DNA from: JBAXGW01 sp037139195
GTDB lineage: Bacteria; Bacteroidota; Bacteroidia; Bacteroidales; JAHJDW01
Length of the DNA stretch: 64,000 nt
Direction of reading: 5' to 3'
NCBI GenBank assembly: GCA_037139195.1
Contig: JBAXGW010000017.1
Location: 1-64,000 of the forward strand
Of the stretch, positions 1-8,607 are shown piece after piece; within the stretch, counting starts at the first letter, position 1, and every line of letters starts with the position of its first letter. The translations under genes were made by a program, and so were the position numbers. The notes beneath the pieces are model-generated. The model saw only the letters and a list, made by a program, of their open reading frames with translations. It was not told where the DNA came from and searched no databases.

Positions 1-52
1 GAAAAAAACGAGTATTTCATAGTAAAAATCCCTTTGATTTCATAAATAATAT

Positions 53-60
53 TATATTTG
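53..60 (+). promoter_or_regulatory. Bacteroidota -7 promoter box for the LytTR regulator
   Basis: TATATTTG matches the Bacteroidota primary sigma -7 consensus TAnnTTTG. A TTTG at 33-36 could be the -33 element, but the spacing (16) is shorter than usual. Transcription would begin around base 67, so the ORF start at base 58 (a TTG inside this box) cannot be the real start. Confidence 0.5.
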
Positions 61-81
61 TACATACCTAATCTTCACACC

Positions 82-846
82 ATGTTAAAAGTATTAATTA
101 TTGAAGATGAAAAGCATGCTGCCGAACGTTTAAAAAAGGCACTGAAAATAGTAGCTCCAAATGCAATAGTTTTAGAAACATTTGAAACAGTGGTTGATAC
201 GCTTTCTTGGCTCGAAAATAATGCTGAACCAGATTTGTTTTTTATGGATATTCAATTAGCAGATGGGTTGAGTTTTGAGATTTTTGAAAACAGAAAAATT
301 AAAAGTCCAGTTGTATTTATTACAGCTTATGACAACTACATGATAAATGCTTTTAAAACCAATGGTATTGATTATTTGCTAAAACCAGTTAATGAAACAG
401 AGTTAGCTAAAAGCATAGAGAAATTCTTTTTGTTAAAAGAAAACCTAACATCCATAAATTTAAATAATATAAATTCCTTAATACAAAATTCCATTAATAA
501 TCAAACATTTAAAAAACGGTTTTTGATTAAAATTGGAAATTTTTATCGTCCAATATTATCTGAAAATATTGCTTATATTAGGGTTGAACCTGCAGGACAA
601 TGCATGTGTACTTTTGATAATAAAAAACATTTTTCGGATATTTCATTAGATGACTTTGAGAATCAACTCGATCCAGAAGCATTTTTCCGTATTAATAGGC
701 AAATAATAATTAATATAAATTCTATTCAATCTGTTCAAACATACTTCAATAGTAGGTTGATAATTTCAACTATTCTAGCAATTGAAGAAGAGGTTATTGT
801 AAGCAGAGAAAAGGTTTTGGATTTTAAAAATTGGATGAATAAATAA
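82..846 (+). CDS. LytTR-family two-component response regulator
   Basis: Cytoplasmic DNA-binding response regulator. The N-terminal receiver domain (about residues 1-120) shows the acidic pocket (IEDE near residues 8-11), the phospho-acceptor Asp in FFMDIQ (D56), the conserved Thr in FITAYD and the Lys in LLKPV. The C-terminal LytTR DNA-binding domain (about 145-250) shows the IAYIRVEPAG, FFRINRQIIIN and VSREK elements. The ATG at 82 is chosen over an upstream TTG at 58 because it gives the canonical MLKVLIIEDE start and the TTG lies inside the promoter box. No histidine kinase is visible in the window; a partner may lie upstream. These regulators usually pair with LytS/YehU-type kinases, but the target here is unknown. 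Confidence 0.9.
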   Translation: MLKVLIIEDEKHAAERLKKALKIVAPNAIVLETFETVVDTLSWLENNAEPDLFFMDIQLADGLSFEIFENRKIKSPVVFITAYDNYMINAFKTNGIDYLLKPVNETELAKSIEKFFLLKENLTSINLNNINSLIQNSINNQTFKKRFLIKIGNFYRPILSENIAYIRVEPAGQCMCTFDNKKHFSDISLDDFENQLDPEAFFRINRQIIININSIQSVQTYFNSRLIISTILAIEEEVIVSREKVLDFKNWMNK

Positions 847-883
847 ACCTAGAAGAAAAGGTAAATATCCTAGATTGTAATAT

Positions 884-1360
884 TTAAGATGTTATATTGT
901 GCATATTATTTATAATACTTTTATAATAAATAGCATAATAATAAAACTTTATCGCCGAAAAAAACAAGGGAATTCCCATTACAATATAAAAAACAGAAAA
1001 ATACTCAAGTGAAATAATTCCTGATTTTCGGAACAATATTCCAATAGAAATCATTATAAACATCATAAAATAGCTTTTAAAACTAAAAAAAGAAAATATA
1101 CAAGGTTTAGATTCATTTAAATTAATGATTCGCAATATATACTTGAGAGATATTTTAGAAAAAAGCAATACATAGAAAGCAATTCCACCAATAATACCAA
1201 TGCATGTTTTCAATATTAAAAAACGTTGAAAATCCAAGCCGAAAGTAATTCCTTTAAATAAAAGCATACCAGATGCAAAAGTCCACATAAAGGCTGCTAT
1301 AAAAAGCAAATAGCGCTTTGCAATTCTAGGAGTAAGGCTTTTTATATTTAGATGATTCAT
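884..1360 (-). CDS. Small four-helix integral membrane protein, unknown function
   Basis: A 158-residue protein with four predicted transmembrane segments (about 18-38, 48-68, 88-108 and 117-140) and positively charged loops. The N-terminus contains RYLLFIAAFMWTFASGMLL. I see no catalytic motif and do not assign a family, though the layout resembles conserved hypothetical membrane proteins of Bacteroidota. It converges on the LytTR regulator (37-base gap) and diverges from leuS. Confidence 0.65.
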   Translation of the reverse strand: MNHLNIKSLTPRIAKRYLLFIAAFMWTFASGMLLFKGITFGLDFQRFLILKTCIGIIGGIAFYVLLFSKISLKYILRIINLNESKPCIFSFFSFKSYFMMFIMISIGILFRKSGIISLEYFSVFYIVMGIPLFFSAIKFYYYAIYYKSIINNMHNITS

Positions 1361-1519
1361 TATTAAAATATCAGCATTGTTTTATTCTAACAAAAATAGA
1401 ATATTAATTTCAATTTCCTCGAATAATATACTTGCCCTTTTTTATTTCCTGTCATTTTAATACCTTTGTACATTAATTTCAGGGCTGTGTTTTAAAGCAA
1501 TGAGGGTTTCGAAGCAAAA

Positions 1520-1660
1520 GCTTGCTATTGCAAGCGCTTTATTTTTACAGTGCAACACAGAGTGGAAGTACAGTGTTGCACAGCGATAACAAAGAAAACC
1601 GTGAAACTCTGTGACAAAACACGGTGTTACACTGTGCAAGAAAAAGTTGCCTAATGCAAC
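1520..1660 (+). repeat. Dispersed ~140-bp palindromic repeat, copy A
   Basis: The element is bounded by a hairpin GCTTGC-TATT-GCAAGC (1520-1535) and a hairpin GTTGC-CTAAT-GCAAC (1646-1660). Between them lies a core rich in CACAGTGTT/AACACTGTG blocks, with AACACAGAG on the left and AACTCTGTG on the right, so the transcript could fold into a long imperfect stem. It is related to copies at 4549-4686 and 60399-60540. It fills most of the 368-base space between the membrane-protein gene and leuS. An ORF extension of leuS through this repeat is an artefact. Confidence 0.8.
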
Positions 1661-1728
1661 AGCAAAAAAGCAATAAAAATCTACAAAATAACATAAAAGA
1701 ACTATTTTCAATAATAAGGAACATTCAA

Positions 1729-4491
1729 ATGGATTATAATTTCAGAGAAATAGAGCCTAAATGGCAAAGCTATTGGAGCAAAAATCAAACATATAAGGCT
1801 GATAATAACTCTACAAAACCAAAATACTATGTTTTAGACATGTTTCCATATCCTTCTGGTGCTGGTTTGCATGTTGGACATCCACTTGGCTATATTGCTT
1901 CTGATATTTATACCAGATATAAACGTTTGACAGGCTATAATGTTTTGCACCCTATGGGATATGATGCTTACGGTCTTCCTGCCGAACAATATGCTATACA
2001 AACTGGGCAACACCCAGCTATTACTACTGAAAAAAATATAGCTCGTTATCGCGAACAACTTGATAAAATTGGCTTTTCATTTGATTGGAGTCGTGAGGTT
2101 AGAACCTGCGATGCAAAATATTACAAATGGACTCAATGGACCTTTATTCAAATATTTAATTCTTGGTATAATAAAGCAACAGATAAAACCGAAAAAATTG
2201 CAGACTTGATTGCTGAGTTTTCTAAAAACGGGAATTTAAATATCAAAGCAGCGTGTACTGAAACACCTAATTTTTCAGCTATTGAGTGGAATGCTAAGAA
2301 TGAATATGAGCAACAAGAGCTTTTAATGAATTATCGCATTGCATATTTGGCTGATACCATGGTAAATTGGTGTCCTGAATTAGGAACTGTACTTGCTAAT
2401 GACGAAGTAAGCGAAGGTCTTTCGGTACGTGGAGGTTATCCTGTGGTTCAGAAAAGTATGCGTCAGTGGTCATTACGTATTTCAGCTTATGCTGAAAGAT
2501 TGCTTCAAGGACTAGAAAATATTGATTGGTCGGAGTCAGTTAAAGAAACTCAGCGCTATTGGATAGGAAAAAGTGAAGGTGCAATTTTAAACTTCCAAAT
2601 AAAAGGACACTACAAACAAATGACAGTATTTACAACTCGTCCCGATACTGTATTTGGAGTTACTTATATGACTTTTGCTCCAGAGCACGAGTATGTTTTG
2701 GAAATTACCACTCCTGAAAATAGAGCAGCTGTTGAGAATTACATAGAAGAAACAAAAAACAGAACTGAACGCGAGCGTTTGGCAGATGTAAAACGCATAA
2801 GTGGTCAGTTTACTGGAGCCTATGCAATAAATCCTTTTACAAATCAGGAAGTTCCAATTTGGATTGGCGATTATGTTTTGGCTGGTTACGGAACTGGTGC
2901 TGTGATGGCGGTTCCTGCTCACGATTCTAGAGATTGGGCATTTGCAAATCATTTCAACTTGCCAATGAAAGAGATTATATCGGGTGGAAATATTGCCGAA
3001 GAAGCTTTCGAATCAAAAGACGGAATTGTTGTTAACTCAGGTTTTATTGATGGTTTAGTTGCAAAAAATGCAATGAAAGAAATCATTAAAAAGGCCGAAG
3101 AAATGGGTATTGGATTTGGTAAAGTAAATTATCGTTTGCGTGATGCTATTTTCAGTCGCCAAAGATATTGGGGCGAGCCATTTCCAGTATATTACAAAGA
3201 TGGAATGCCTTATATGGTTGACGAATCTGAACTTCCAGTTGAATTGCCAGAAGTAGATAAGTATTTGCCAACAGAATCGGGCGAACCACCTTTAGCACGT
3301 GCTAAAAACTGGATAAATAAAGATGGATACGCATTAGAAACGAATACAATGCCAGGTTTTGCTGGTTCTAGCGCATACTATCTTCGCTATATGGATCCAC
3401 ATAACGAAAACGAAATCTTTTCAAAAGAAGCAAATCAATATTGGGAAAATGTTGATTTATACATCGGTGGGGCTGAGCATGCAACCGGACATCTAATCTA
3501 TTCTCGCTTTTGGAACAAATTCCTTTTTGATTTAGGTATTGCTTGCAAAGATGAGCCTTTCAAAAAGCTTATCAATCAAGGAATGATTCAAGGTCGCTCT
3601 AATTTTGTATATCGTATTGTTGGAACAAACCAATTTGTTTCTCTTGGATTGAAAGATAAATACGAAACGCAGAAAATTCATGTGGATGTAAACATTGTGG
3701 ATAATGATGTTCTGGATACTGAAGCATTTAAAGAGTGGCGTGAAGACTATAAAAATGCGGAGTTCATATTAGAAGATGGCAAATATATCTGCGGTTACGA
3801 AGTTGAAAAAATGTCGAAATCGCTTCATAATGTGGTGAATCCTGATTTATTGGTTGAGAAGTACGGTGCCGACACATTGCGTATGTACGAAATGTTTTTA
3901 GGTCCGCTAGAACAACACAAACCTTGGGACACAAAAGGCATTGAAGGTGTTTCGCGTTTTATTCGCAAGTTCTGGAAATTATATCACGATAAAGACAATA
4001 ATTTTGTAGTTTCTGATGAACCAGCAAACGATAAAGAGTTGAAAGTTCTGCATAAATCCATCAAGAAAGTAAAAGAAGATATAGAGCGTTTTTCATTCAA
4101 TACTTCAGTTAGCAATTTTATGATTTGCGTTAATGAACTTACTGATTTAAAGTGCAATAAACGTGAAATCCTGCAAGGACTAACAATCATTATTGCACCT
4201 TATGCGCCTCATATTGCAGAAGAATTGTGGAGTTTGCTAGGAAATACAGGAAGTGTAAGTTATGCTACATTCCCACAATTTGAAGAAAGATATTTGGTTG
4301 AAAGTTCAATTGATTATCCTGTTTCATTCAATGGCAAGATGAGATTTAAAGTTTCTATTTCGGCACAAGCAACGGCTAAAGAAGTAGAAGAAATAGCACT
4401 AAGTTCGCCAGAAGCTGAAAAATGGTTGGAAGGCAAAGCTCCTAAAAAGGTGATTGTTGTACCAGGTAAAATTGTTAATGTGGTAATATAA
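1729..4491 (+). CDS. leuS: Leucyl-tRNA synthetase
   Basis: Class I aminoacyl-tRNA synthetase (920 aa) that attaches leucine to tRNA-Leu, with an editing domain. The HIGH motif appears as HVGH in SGAGLHVGHPLGY (about residue 45) and the KMSKS motif as VEKMSKSLHN near residue 700. The CP1 editing domain has the TTRPDT motif and the GTGAVMAVPAHD block. Compared with the E. coli enzyme it has extra segments: one around residues 150-200, and one just before KMSKS, consistent with Bacteroidota LeuRS. The ATG at 1729 is preceded by AAGGA and gives the canonical MDYNFREIEPKWQ start; the longer reading frame from 1624 runs through a dispersed repeat. The gene stands alone between repeat copies A and B. 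Confidence 0.97.
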   Translation: MDYNFREIEPKWQSYWSKNQTYKADNNSTKPKYYVLDMFPYPSGAGLHVGHPLGYIASDIYTRYKRLTGYNVLHPMGYDAYGLPAEQYAIQTGQHPAITTEKNIARYREQLDKIGFSFDWSREVRTCDAKYYKWTQWTFIQIFNSWYNKATDKTEKIADLIAEFSKNGNLNIKAACTETPNFSAIEWNAKNEYEQQELLMNYRIAYLADTMVNWCPELGTVLANDEVSEGLSVRGGYPVVQKSMRQWSLRISAYAERLLQGLENIDWSESVKETQRYWIGKSEGAILNFQIKGHYKQMTVFTTRPDTVFGVTYMTFAPEHEYVLEITTPENRAAVENYIEETKNRTERERLADVKRISGQFTGAYAINPFTNQEVPIWIGDYVLAGYGTGAVMAVPAHDSRDWAFANHFNLPMKEIISGGNIAEEAFESKDGIVVNSGFIDGLVAKNAMKEIIKKAEEMGIGFGKVNYRLRDAIFSRQRYWGEPFPVYYKDGMPYMVDESELPVELPEVDKYLPTESGEPPLARAKNWINKDGYALETNTMPGFAGSSAYYLRYMDPHNENEIFSKEANQYWENVDLYIGGAEHATGHLIYSRFWNKFLFDLGIACKDEPFKKLINQGMIQGRSNFVYRIVGTNQFVSLGLKDKYETQKIHVDVNIVDNDVLDTEAFKEWREDYKNAEFILEDGKYICGYEVEKMSKSLHNVVNPDLLVEKYGADTLRMYEMFLGPLEQHKPWDTKGIEGVSRFIRKFWKLYHDKDNNFVVSDEPANDKELKVLHKSIKKVKEDIERFSFNTSVSNFMICVNELTDLKCNKREILQGLTIIIAPYAPHIAEELWSLLGNTGSVSYATFPQFEERYLVESSIDYPVSFNGKMRFKVSISAQATAKEVEEIALSSPEAEKWLEGKAPKKVIVVPGKIVNVVI

Positions 4492-4548
4492 AAGGTAAGC
4501 GGTTCAGGGTAAAACCATACGGACGACCTAACGGCGGCTGGTATCTTC

Positions 4549-4686
4549 GCTTGCTAAAGCAAGCACTTTATTTACAACGTGTTACACAATGTTGAAGCAC
4601 AGTGTTGCACAGAGATAATAAAAAACAGTGAAACCCTGTGACAAAACACGGTGTTACACTGTGTAAGAAAAATTGCCTAAGACAAC
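4549..4686 (+). repeat. Dispersed ~140-bp palindromic repeat, copy B
   Basis: Same architecture and orientation as copy A: hairpin GCTTGC-TAAA-GCAAGC (4549-4564), a core with GTGTTACACA, CACAGTGTTGCACAG, CAGTGAAACCCTGTG and GGTGTTACACTGTG blocks, and a right-hand TTGCCTAAGACAA partial palindrome. It lies just after leuS in a 339-base gene-free stretch. A further AAAACAGTGAAACAGTGGCAG near 4706-4726 looks like a decayed piece of the same family. Confidence 0.8.
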
Positions 4687-4744
4687 AGCAGAGAAAGCAA
4701 TAAAGAAAACAGTGAAACAGTGGCAGGAATCTTCGCAACGGTCA

Positions 4745-4760
4745 CTGAGCGGAGTCGAAG
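4745..4760 (+). repeat. REP-like arm (CTGAGCGGAGTCGAAG)
   Basis: A single arm of a palindromic element that is present as full inverted pairs at 17221-17264 and 31448-31491, and as a near-full pair at 51145-51183. The partner arm is missing here; TGAGCCGAAG follows at 4761-4770 as a possible degenerate piece. Confidence 0.6.
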
Positions 4761-4801
4761 TGAGCCGAAGACAGAGTTGACGAGTATACAGATAAATTTA
4801 T

Positions 4802-4809
4802 TACATTTG
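4802..4809 (+). promoter_or_regulatory. -7 box (TACATTTG) of the 61-aa membrane protein gene
   Basis: An exact TAnnTTTG match 22 bases before the ATG at 4831. A TTG at 4777-4779 is a loose -33 candidate. Confidence 0.5.
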
Positions 4810-4830
4810 TTAAAATATTTAGAATAAACT

Positions 4831-5016
4831 ATGAAAATTCTAAAGTGGCTTTGGACCTACCTTAAAGACTGGAAAAACATATTAGCTCACAGTATAGTTG
4901 GAGTCTTAATATTATTAATTGCTTTTTTCTTGCCCGTAAAACCTATATATCGAATTGGAATATTGGTTTTAGTGGTTGCTTTTAATGTTATTAGAATGAA
5001 ATTAGCTAAAAAATAA
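4831..5016 (+). CDS. Small two-helix membrane protein, unknown
   Basis: A 61-residue protein with an amphipathic/basic N-terminus (MKILKWLWTYLKDWKN), two predicted transmembrane helices (about 20-37 and 41-56) joined by a short KPIYR turn, and a basic tail (KLAKK). A -7 promoter box sits directly upstream, supporting a real gene. It converges with rsmI, with 2 bases between the stops. No family is recognised. Confidence 0.65.
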   Translation: MKILKWLWTYLKDWKNILAHSIVGVLILLIAFFLPVKPIYRIGILVLVVAFNVIRMKLAKK

Positions 5017-5018
5017 GG

Positions 5019-5693
5019 TTATTCTTTTTTACCTTCTAGCACAATTACTATTTCGCCCTTTACGTCTTTTGCTTTGAAATACGAAAGAACTTCTTCTAGC
5101 GTACCTTTGACATTTTCTTCATAAATTTTTGTTAGTTCTCTTGAAATGCAAACTCTTCTATCTGGACCAAAGTGTTCAATAAATTGTTCTAATGCTTTTA
5201 CAAGCCGATGAGGCGATTCGTAGAAAATAATGGTTCGGGTTTCGTTTGCCAAATTCAAAATTTTTGTCTGTCGTCCCTTTTTTTGTGGTAAAAATCCTTC
5301 AAAACAAAATCTGTCGCTAGGTAAACCCGAATTTACAAGTGCAACAATCACTGCCGACGCACCCGGTAAGCATTCAACATCAATATTATTTGCAATACAT
5401 TCTCTAACAACTAAAAAGCCAGGGTCGGAAATTGAAGGAGTACCTGCATCGGAAACGAGTGCAATTGTTTCTCCCATTTTTAATTTTTCAATAACTTTCT
5501 CAAGAATTTTATGTTCATTATGTAAATGATAAGCCATCATTGGTTTTGAAATATCGTAGTGTCGAAGAAGCTTAGAAGTTGTTCTAGTATCTTCGGCTAG
5601 TATTAAATCTACTTCTTTTAATATTCTTAAAGCTCTGAGAGTAATGTCTTCAAGGTTGCCTATAGGCGTTGGAACAATATATAGTCTCGACAT
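5019..5693 (-). CDS. rsmI: 16S rRNA (cytidine-1402-2'-O)-methyltransferase
   Basis: SAM-dependent tetrapyrrole-methylase-fold enzyme (224 aa) that 2'-O-methylates C1402 of 16S rRNA, fine-tuning the P site. Family signatures: LYIVPTPIGNLEDITLRAL at the N-terminus, LILAEDTRTTSKLL, VSDAGTPSISDPG, the LPGASAVIVALVNSGL block and GFLPQKKGRQ. The ATG at 5693 is chosen over an in-frame start at 5714 because it yields the conserved MSRLYIVPTP. It lies downstream of a terminator for the preceding minus-strand gene. Confidence 0.95.
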   Translation of the reverse strand: MSRLYIVPTPIGNLEDITLRALRILKEVDLILAEDTRTTSKLLRHYDISKPMMAYHLHNEHKILEKVIEKLKMGETIALVSDAGTPSISDPGFLVVRECIANNIDVECLPGASAVIVALVNSGLPSDRFCFEGFLPQKKGRQTKILNLANETRTIIFYESPHRLVKALEQFIEHFGPDRRVCISRELTKIYEENVKGTLEEVLSYFKAKDVKGEIVIVLEGKKE

Positions 5694-5761
5694 TTTTTCG
5701 AATGGTTTTATCAATAAACAAACGTACTGATTTTTTTGGAAAAGAAAAAACAGGAATATGC

Positions 5762-5795
5762 AAAAAAAAACTGAGCAGATTTCTCAACTCAGTTT
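5762..5795 (-). terminator. Rho-independent terminator after the 115-aa secreted protein gene
   Basis: On the minus strand, AAACTGAG pairs with CTCAGTTT (arms 5788-5795 and 5768-5775) across a 12-base loop and is followed by a run of T (plus-strand A tract 5762-5770). Confidence 0.75.
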
Positions 5796-5822
5796 ATCGC
5801 CAATGAACATTTAAATAATCAA

Positions 5823-6170
5823 CTAAAAGCCCATCTTTTCGGTTCCGAGCCTATTAATTGTTTGGTATTCGTTATTAATTTTAACATGATTTCCTACTTC
5901 TCCATAAGTTTTGGGGTTGCTAACGCCAGTAGACATTATTTCGTTATCTAGCCTATTTGTAATATCTATATCTTCAACTTCAGCTTCTTCTTTAGTATAA
6001 GTATAGGTTTTTTCTGTATTAACTACAGAAAGGGACATCATCTGATTATCCAATGCACTTGCAGACACTTTGTCTTGATCTTTAGGATTTTCTGCTGTAT
6101 TTGTATTATCTGCGTATGATAATGTTAAACCTAGGAATCCAAATATACATGTAGCTATTATCTTTTTCAT
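5823..6170 (-). CDS. Small secreted protein with three degenerate internal repeats
   Basis: A 115-residue protein with a typical Sec signal peptide (MKKIIATCIFGFLGLTLSYA, cleavage near residue 20). The mature part is acidic and polar, with three spaced related segments: ALDNQMMSLSVVN (about 40-52), RLDNEIMSTGVSN (about 74-86) and RLGTEKMGF at the C-terminus. A terminator follows. I do not recognise a family; periplasmic or exported is the only safe statement. Confidence 0.65.
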   Translation of the reverse strand: MKKIIATCIFGFLGLTLSYADNTNTAENPKDQDKVSASALDNQMMSLSVVNTEKTYTYTKEEAEVEDIDITNRLDNEIMSTGVSNPKTYGEVGNHVKINNEYQTINRLGTEKMGF

Positions 6171-6363
6171 GGCGCTGTTTTTTAAATGTAAAACTTATAT
6201 TGTAAATTTACATCCATTACAAAGAAATTATAAGAGAATTTGTACCCTATTGTTGGCAGGTAAATATGCCTGATTATTATATGTACAAGCTATTTCAAAC
6301 TAATACTTTGTTTTCAAGTAAATTTAATACAACGTAAATTTATTCAATTTTGTATAAAAAAAT

Positions 6364-7284
6364 ATGTGTTTAAAAGATAAAAATATAAAAGGAAGGATAA
6401 TGGAAAATGCAAAAAACATTGGATTTTCTTTATGTGGTTTTTCAAAAATTGACACATTAAATGATGAGAAAATTGTTTTTCAAAAATGGCTTAAAAAAGG
6501 ATATAATGCCGACATGAAATTTCTAGAGCGAAACATTGAAATACGTGCTAATCCTAGCTTGCTTAAGCCCAATATAAAAACAATAATTAGTTTAGCCATA
6601 AATTATTTTCCTGGAAATACTGATTTTTCTGATTCTTACCAAATTTCAAAATACGCATTAGGCGAAGATTATCACGATGTGTTGAATGAAAAATTAAATG
6701 AACTTTTACAGTTTATTAAAAAAATGTATGATGGAGTAGAAGGCTTTTGTTTTGTAGATTCTGCTCCTATATTTGAAAAAGCATGGGCTCAAAGAGCTGG
6801 TTTAGGTTGGATTGGAAAAAATTCCTTATTGATAAATAAAAAGTACGGTTCTTATTTGTTTCTTGGAGAAATCCTTTTAAATATTGAAATTGAACCTGAT
6901 ACTTCATCAGAAAATTATTGCGGAATATGCGATAAATGTGTTAAAGCTTGTCCAACTGGAGCTTTAGAGTTCTATCAACTTAATTCAAGCAAATGTATTT
7001 CTTATTTAACAATTGAACATAAAGGAGAATTGCCTTCAGAATTAAAAAATGCTTTTGGAAATAAAATTTTTGGTTGCGACGATTGTCAAACAGCATGTCC
7101 TTGGAACGATAATGCTGTAATTACTGATATGCATGCTTTTAAGCCAAAGGAAACTCTATTAAAATTATCAATAAAGGATTGGAACGAACTGGATGAAGAA
7201 AAGTTTGGTGGACTATTTAATAAAAGTGCATTGAAGAGAGCAAAATATTCAGGCTTTAAAAGAAATATCGATTTTAACAGTTAA
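6364..7284 (+). CDS. queG: Epoxyqueuosine reductase
   Basis: Cobalamin- and iron-sulfur-dependent enzyme (306 aa) that reduces epoxyqueuosine to queuosine in tRNA, the last step of queuosine synthesis. It has two ferredoxin-like [4Fe-4S] motifs: CGICDKCVKACPTGAL (around residue 186) and GCDDCQTACPWN (around residue 238). The substrate domain carries the SAPIFEKAWAQRAGLGWIGKNSLLI block typical of QueG. It is shorter than the E. coli protein because the C-terminal HEAT-like extension is absent, as in many Bacteroidota. The gene stands alone; no other queuosine gene is in the window. Confidence 0.95.
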   Translation: MCLKDKNIKGRIMENAKNIGFSLCGFSKIDTLNDEKIVFQKWLKKGYNADMKFLERNIEIRANPSLLKPNIKTIISLAINYFPGNTDFSDSYQISKYALGEDYHDVLNEKLNELLQFIKKMYDGVEGFCFVDSAPIFEKAWAQRAGLGWIGKNSLLINKKYGSYLFLGEILLNIEIEPDTSSENYCGICDKCVKACPTGALEFYQLNSSKCISYLTIEHKGELPSELKNAFGNKIFGCDDCQTACPWNDNAVITDMHAFKPKETLLKLSIKDWNELDEEKFGGLFNKSALKRAKYSGFKRNIDFNS

Positions 7285-7418
7285 AATTATATTCATGGAA
7301 GAGGTATTGCTTTTAGGTTATTTATTAGACAAATCATTCTCCACCGCGAATATTAATTTATAATACTATATTTTTCTAATTTTTTTTATATTTAAACAAT
7401 CTACTTAAATTAATATTT

Positions 7419-7757
7419 ATGAAAAAACTACTAGTGCTTGCTCTATTTTCAAGTTTACTTATCTCTTGTTCTACAGTTAAAAGTTCTAGAGATAAATCTA
7501 ATAACATTAATTCTACTACAGTTAAAGCAGATGGGACTTCATACGAGCATGCAGTTGTTATTAAAGAAAAAACTGAAACATCTGGTGTTGAAGCGGAACA
7601 TAAATGGCTAAGTAAAAACTATCCAAATTACACTTTGTTAAGTCAGTCTTTATCGGAACATAAAAACAAACCATACGACTTGATGAATATTTCTTTACCT
7701 TCTGGAGAAAAGAAATGTATTTATTTTGACATATCGAATTTCTTTGGAAAATTTTAA
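7419..7757 (+). CDS. Small lipoprotein, unknown function
   Basis: A 112-residue protein with a lipoprotein signal peptide: MKKLLVLALFSSLLISC, lipobox LISC with Cys17 as lipidation site. The mature protein is polar and ends near IYFDISNFFGKF. No family is recognised. It converges on the LuxR-type regulator, with 2 bases between the stops. Confidence 0.65.
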   Translation: MKKLLVLALFSSLLISCSTVKSSRDKSNNINSTTVKADGTSYEHAVVIKEKTETSGVEAEHKWLSKNYPNYTLLSQSLSEHKNKPYDLMNISLPSGEKKCIYFDISNFFGKF

Positions 7758-7759
7758 CC

Positions 7760-8524
7760 TTAGATAATTCTCAGCATAGAAGCATAGTGTATTGCTTCTA
7801 TAATATTCCCAGCATTAAGTTTTTCTAAAATCCTTTGTCTGTGGGTATTAACAGTGTTTATGCTTATAAAAAGCTTATCTGCTATTTGTTTGCTAATTAA
7901 TCCCTTTGCAATTAGCTTTAAAACCTCCGTTTCTCTTATGGTTAATAAATCTTCTTCTGTTTTGGGAGGGAAATGAAATACTTCTTTTGATTTTATGTTT
8001 ATTAATCTGCTCTGAAAAGAAGTTTCAACATTTTGTTCTGGCGAAATATCCATAATTCCTAACGCAAGCCATACATTACCTCTTATATCAAGTTCTAGAC
8101 ACATTTGTTGCTCAATAACACGCACATATTCTTCTCTGCCATTAAGCAAGCGATATTCATTAACAAGTTTGCTATCCTTTTTTTCATCAGTTGGAAGTAA
8201 AAGACCATATCTTAAAAAATAAGTACCTGCCTCAAGAATTAAAGGCACATCGTTTGGATGTATTCTTAAGTCAAAATAACTTTCATCAGAACTAGCTAGT
8301 TCCAAATTAAAATGAAGGATTCTTTCAGCATTTTTAGAAACAAATAAATGTTTCTTTTTAAATAAATCAAAAATAACAAATATGCTATTACAGTATTCAT
8401 CTATTTTTTCGAGATATTCAATATGTTTTTTCAAAATAGTATAATCTAAATCATTTTCATCGAAATTTAATAAATTGAAAACTTGATTGTACTCATTTTG
8501 AAGTTGTTCGATAGTCTTTGACAT
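7760..8524 (-). CDS. LuxR-type (GerE) transcriptional regulator with N-terminal PAS-like region
   Basis: A 254-aa protein with a C-terminal HTH_LuxR domain (about 188-250): the segments LTIRETEVLKLIAKGLISKQ and ISINTVNTHRQRILEKL hold the recognition helix. The N-terminal 185 residues resemble PAS-type sensor regions found in Bacteroidota LuxR proteins (LRIHPNDVPLILEAG, NEYRLLNGREEYVRVIEQQ). No receiver domain is present, so control is probably by a ligand or another signal rather than phosphorylation. It diverges from the TonB-dependent receptor gene at 8608 (83-base gap), which makes that receptor a plausible target, by inference only. Confidence 0.85.
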   Translation of the reverse strand: MSKTIEQLQNEYNQVFNLLNFDENDLDYTILKKHIEYLEKIDEYCNSIFVIFDLFKKKHLFVSKNAERILHFNLELASSDESYFDLRIHPNDVPLILEAGTYFLRYGLLLPTDEKKDSKLVNEYRLLNGREEYVRVIEQQMCLELDIRGNVWLALGIMDISPEQNVETSFQSRLINIKSKEVFHFPPKTEEDLLTIRETEVLKLIAKGLISKQIADKLFISINTVNTHRQRILEKLNAGNIIEAIHYASMLRII

Positions 8525-8607
8525 AAATATCGTTATAAATCAGTATTGCATGAGAAAATGGGTTCTCTGAAATTTGCATAAATATAATCAGAAAAAATCA
8601 AACCGAT

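Noticed and set aside
1457..1711. Minus-strand ORF of 84 aa
   Set aside because: Lies wholly in dispersed repeat copy A and overlaps the leuS leader; composition (CHxxxL-rich) is a repeat artefact.
1624..1728. 35-residue N-terminal extension of LeuRS
   Set aside because: Runs through repeat copy A; family start MDYNFREIEPKWQ with AAGGA ahead is at 1729.
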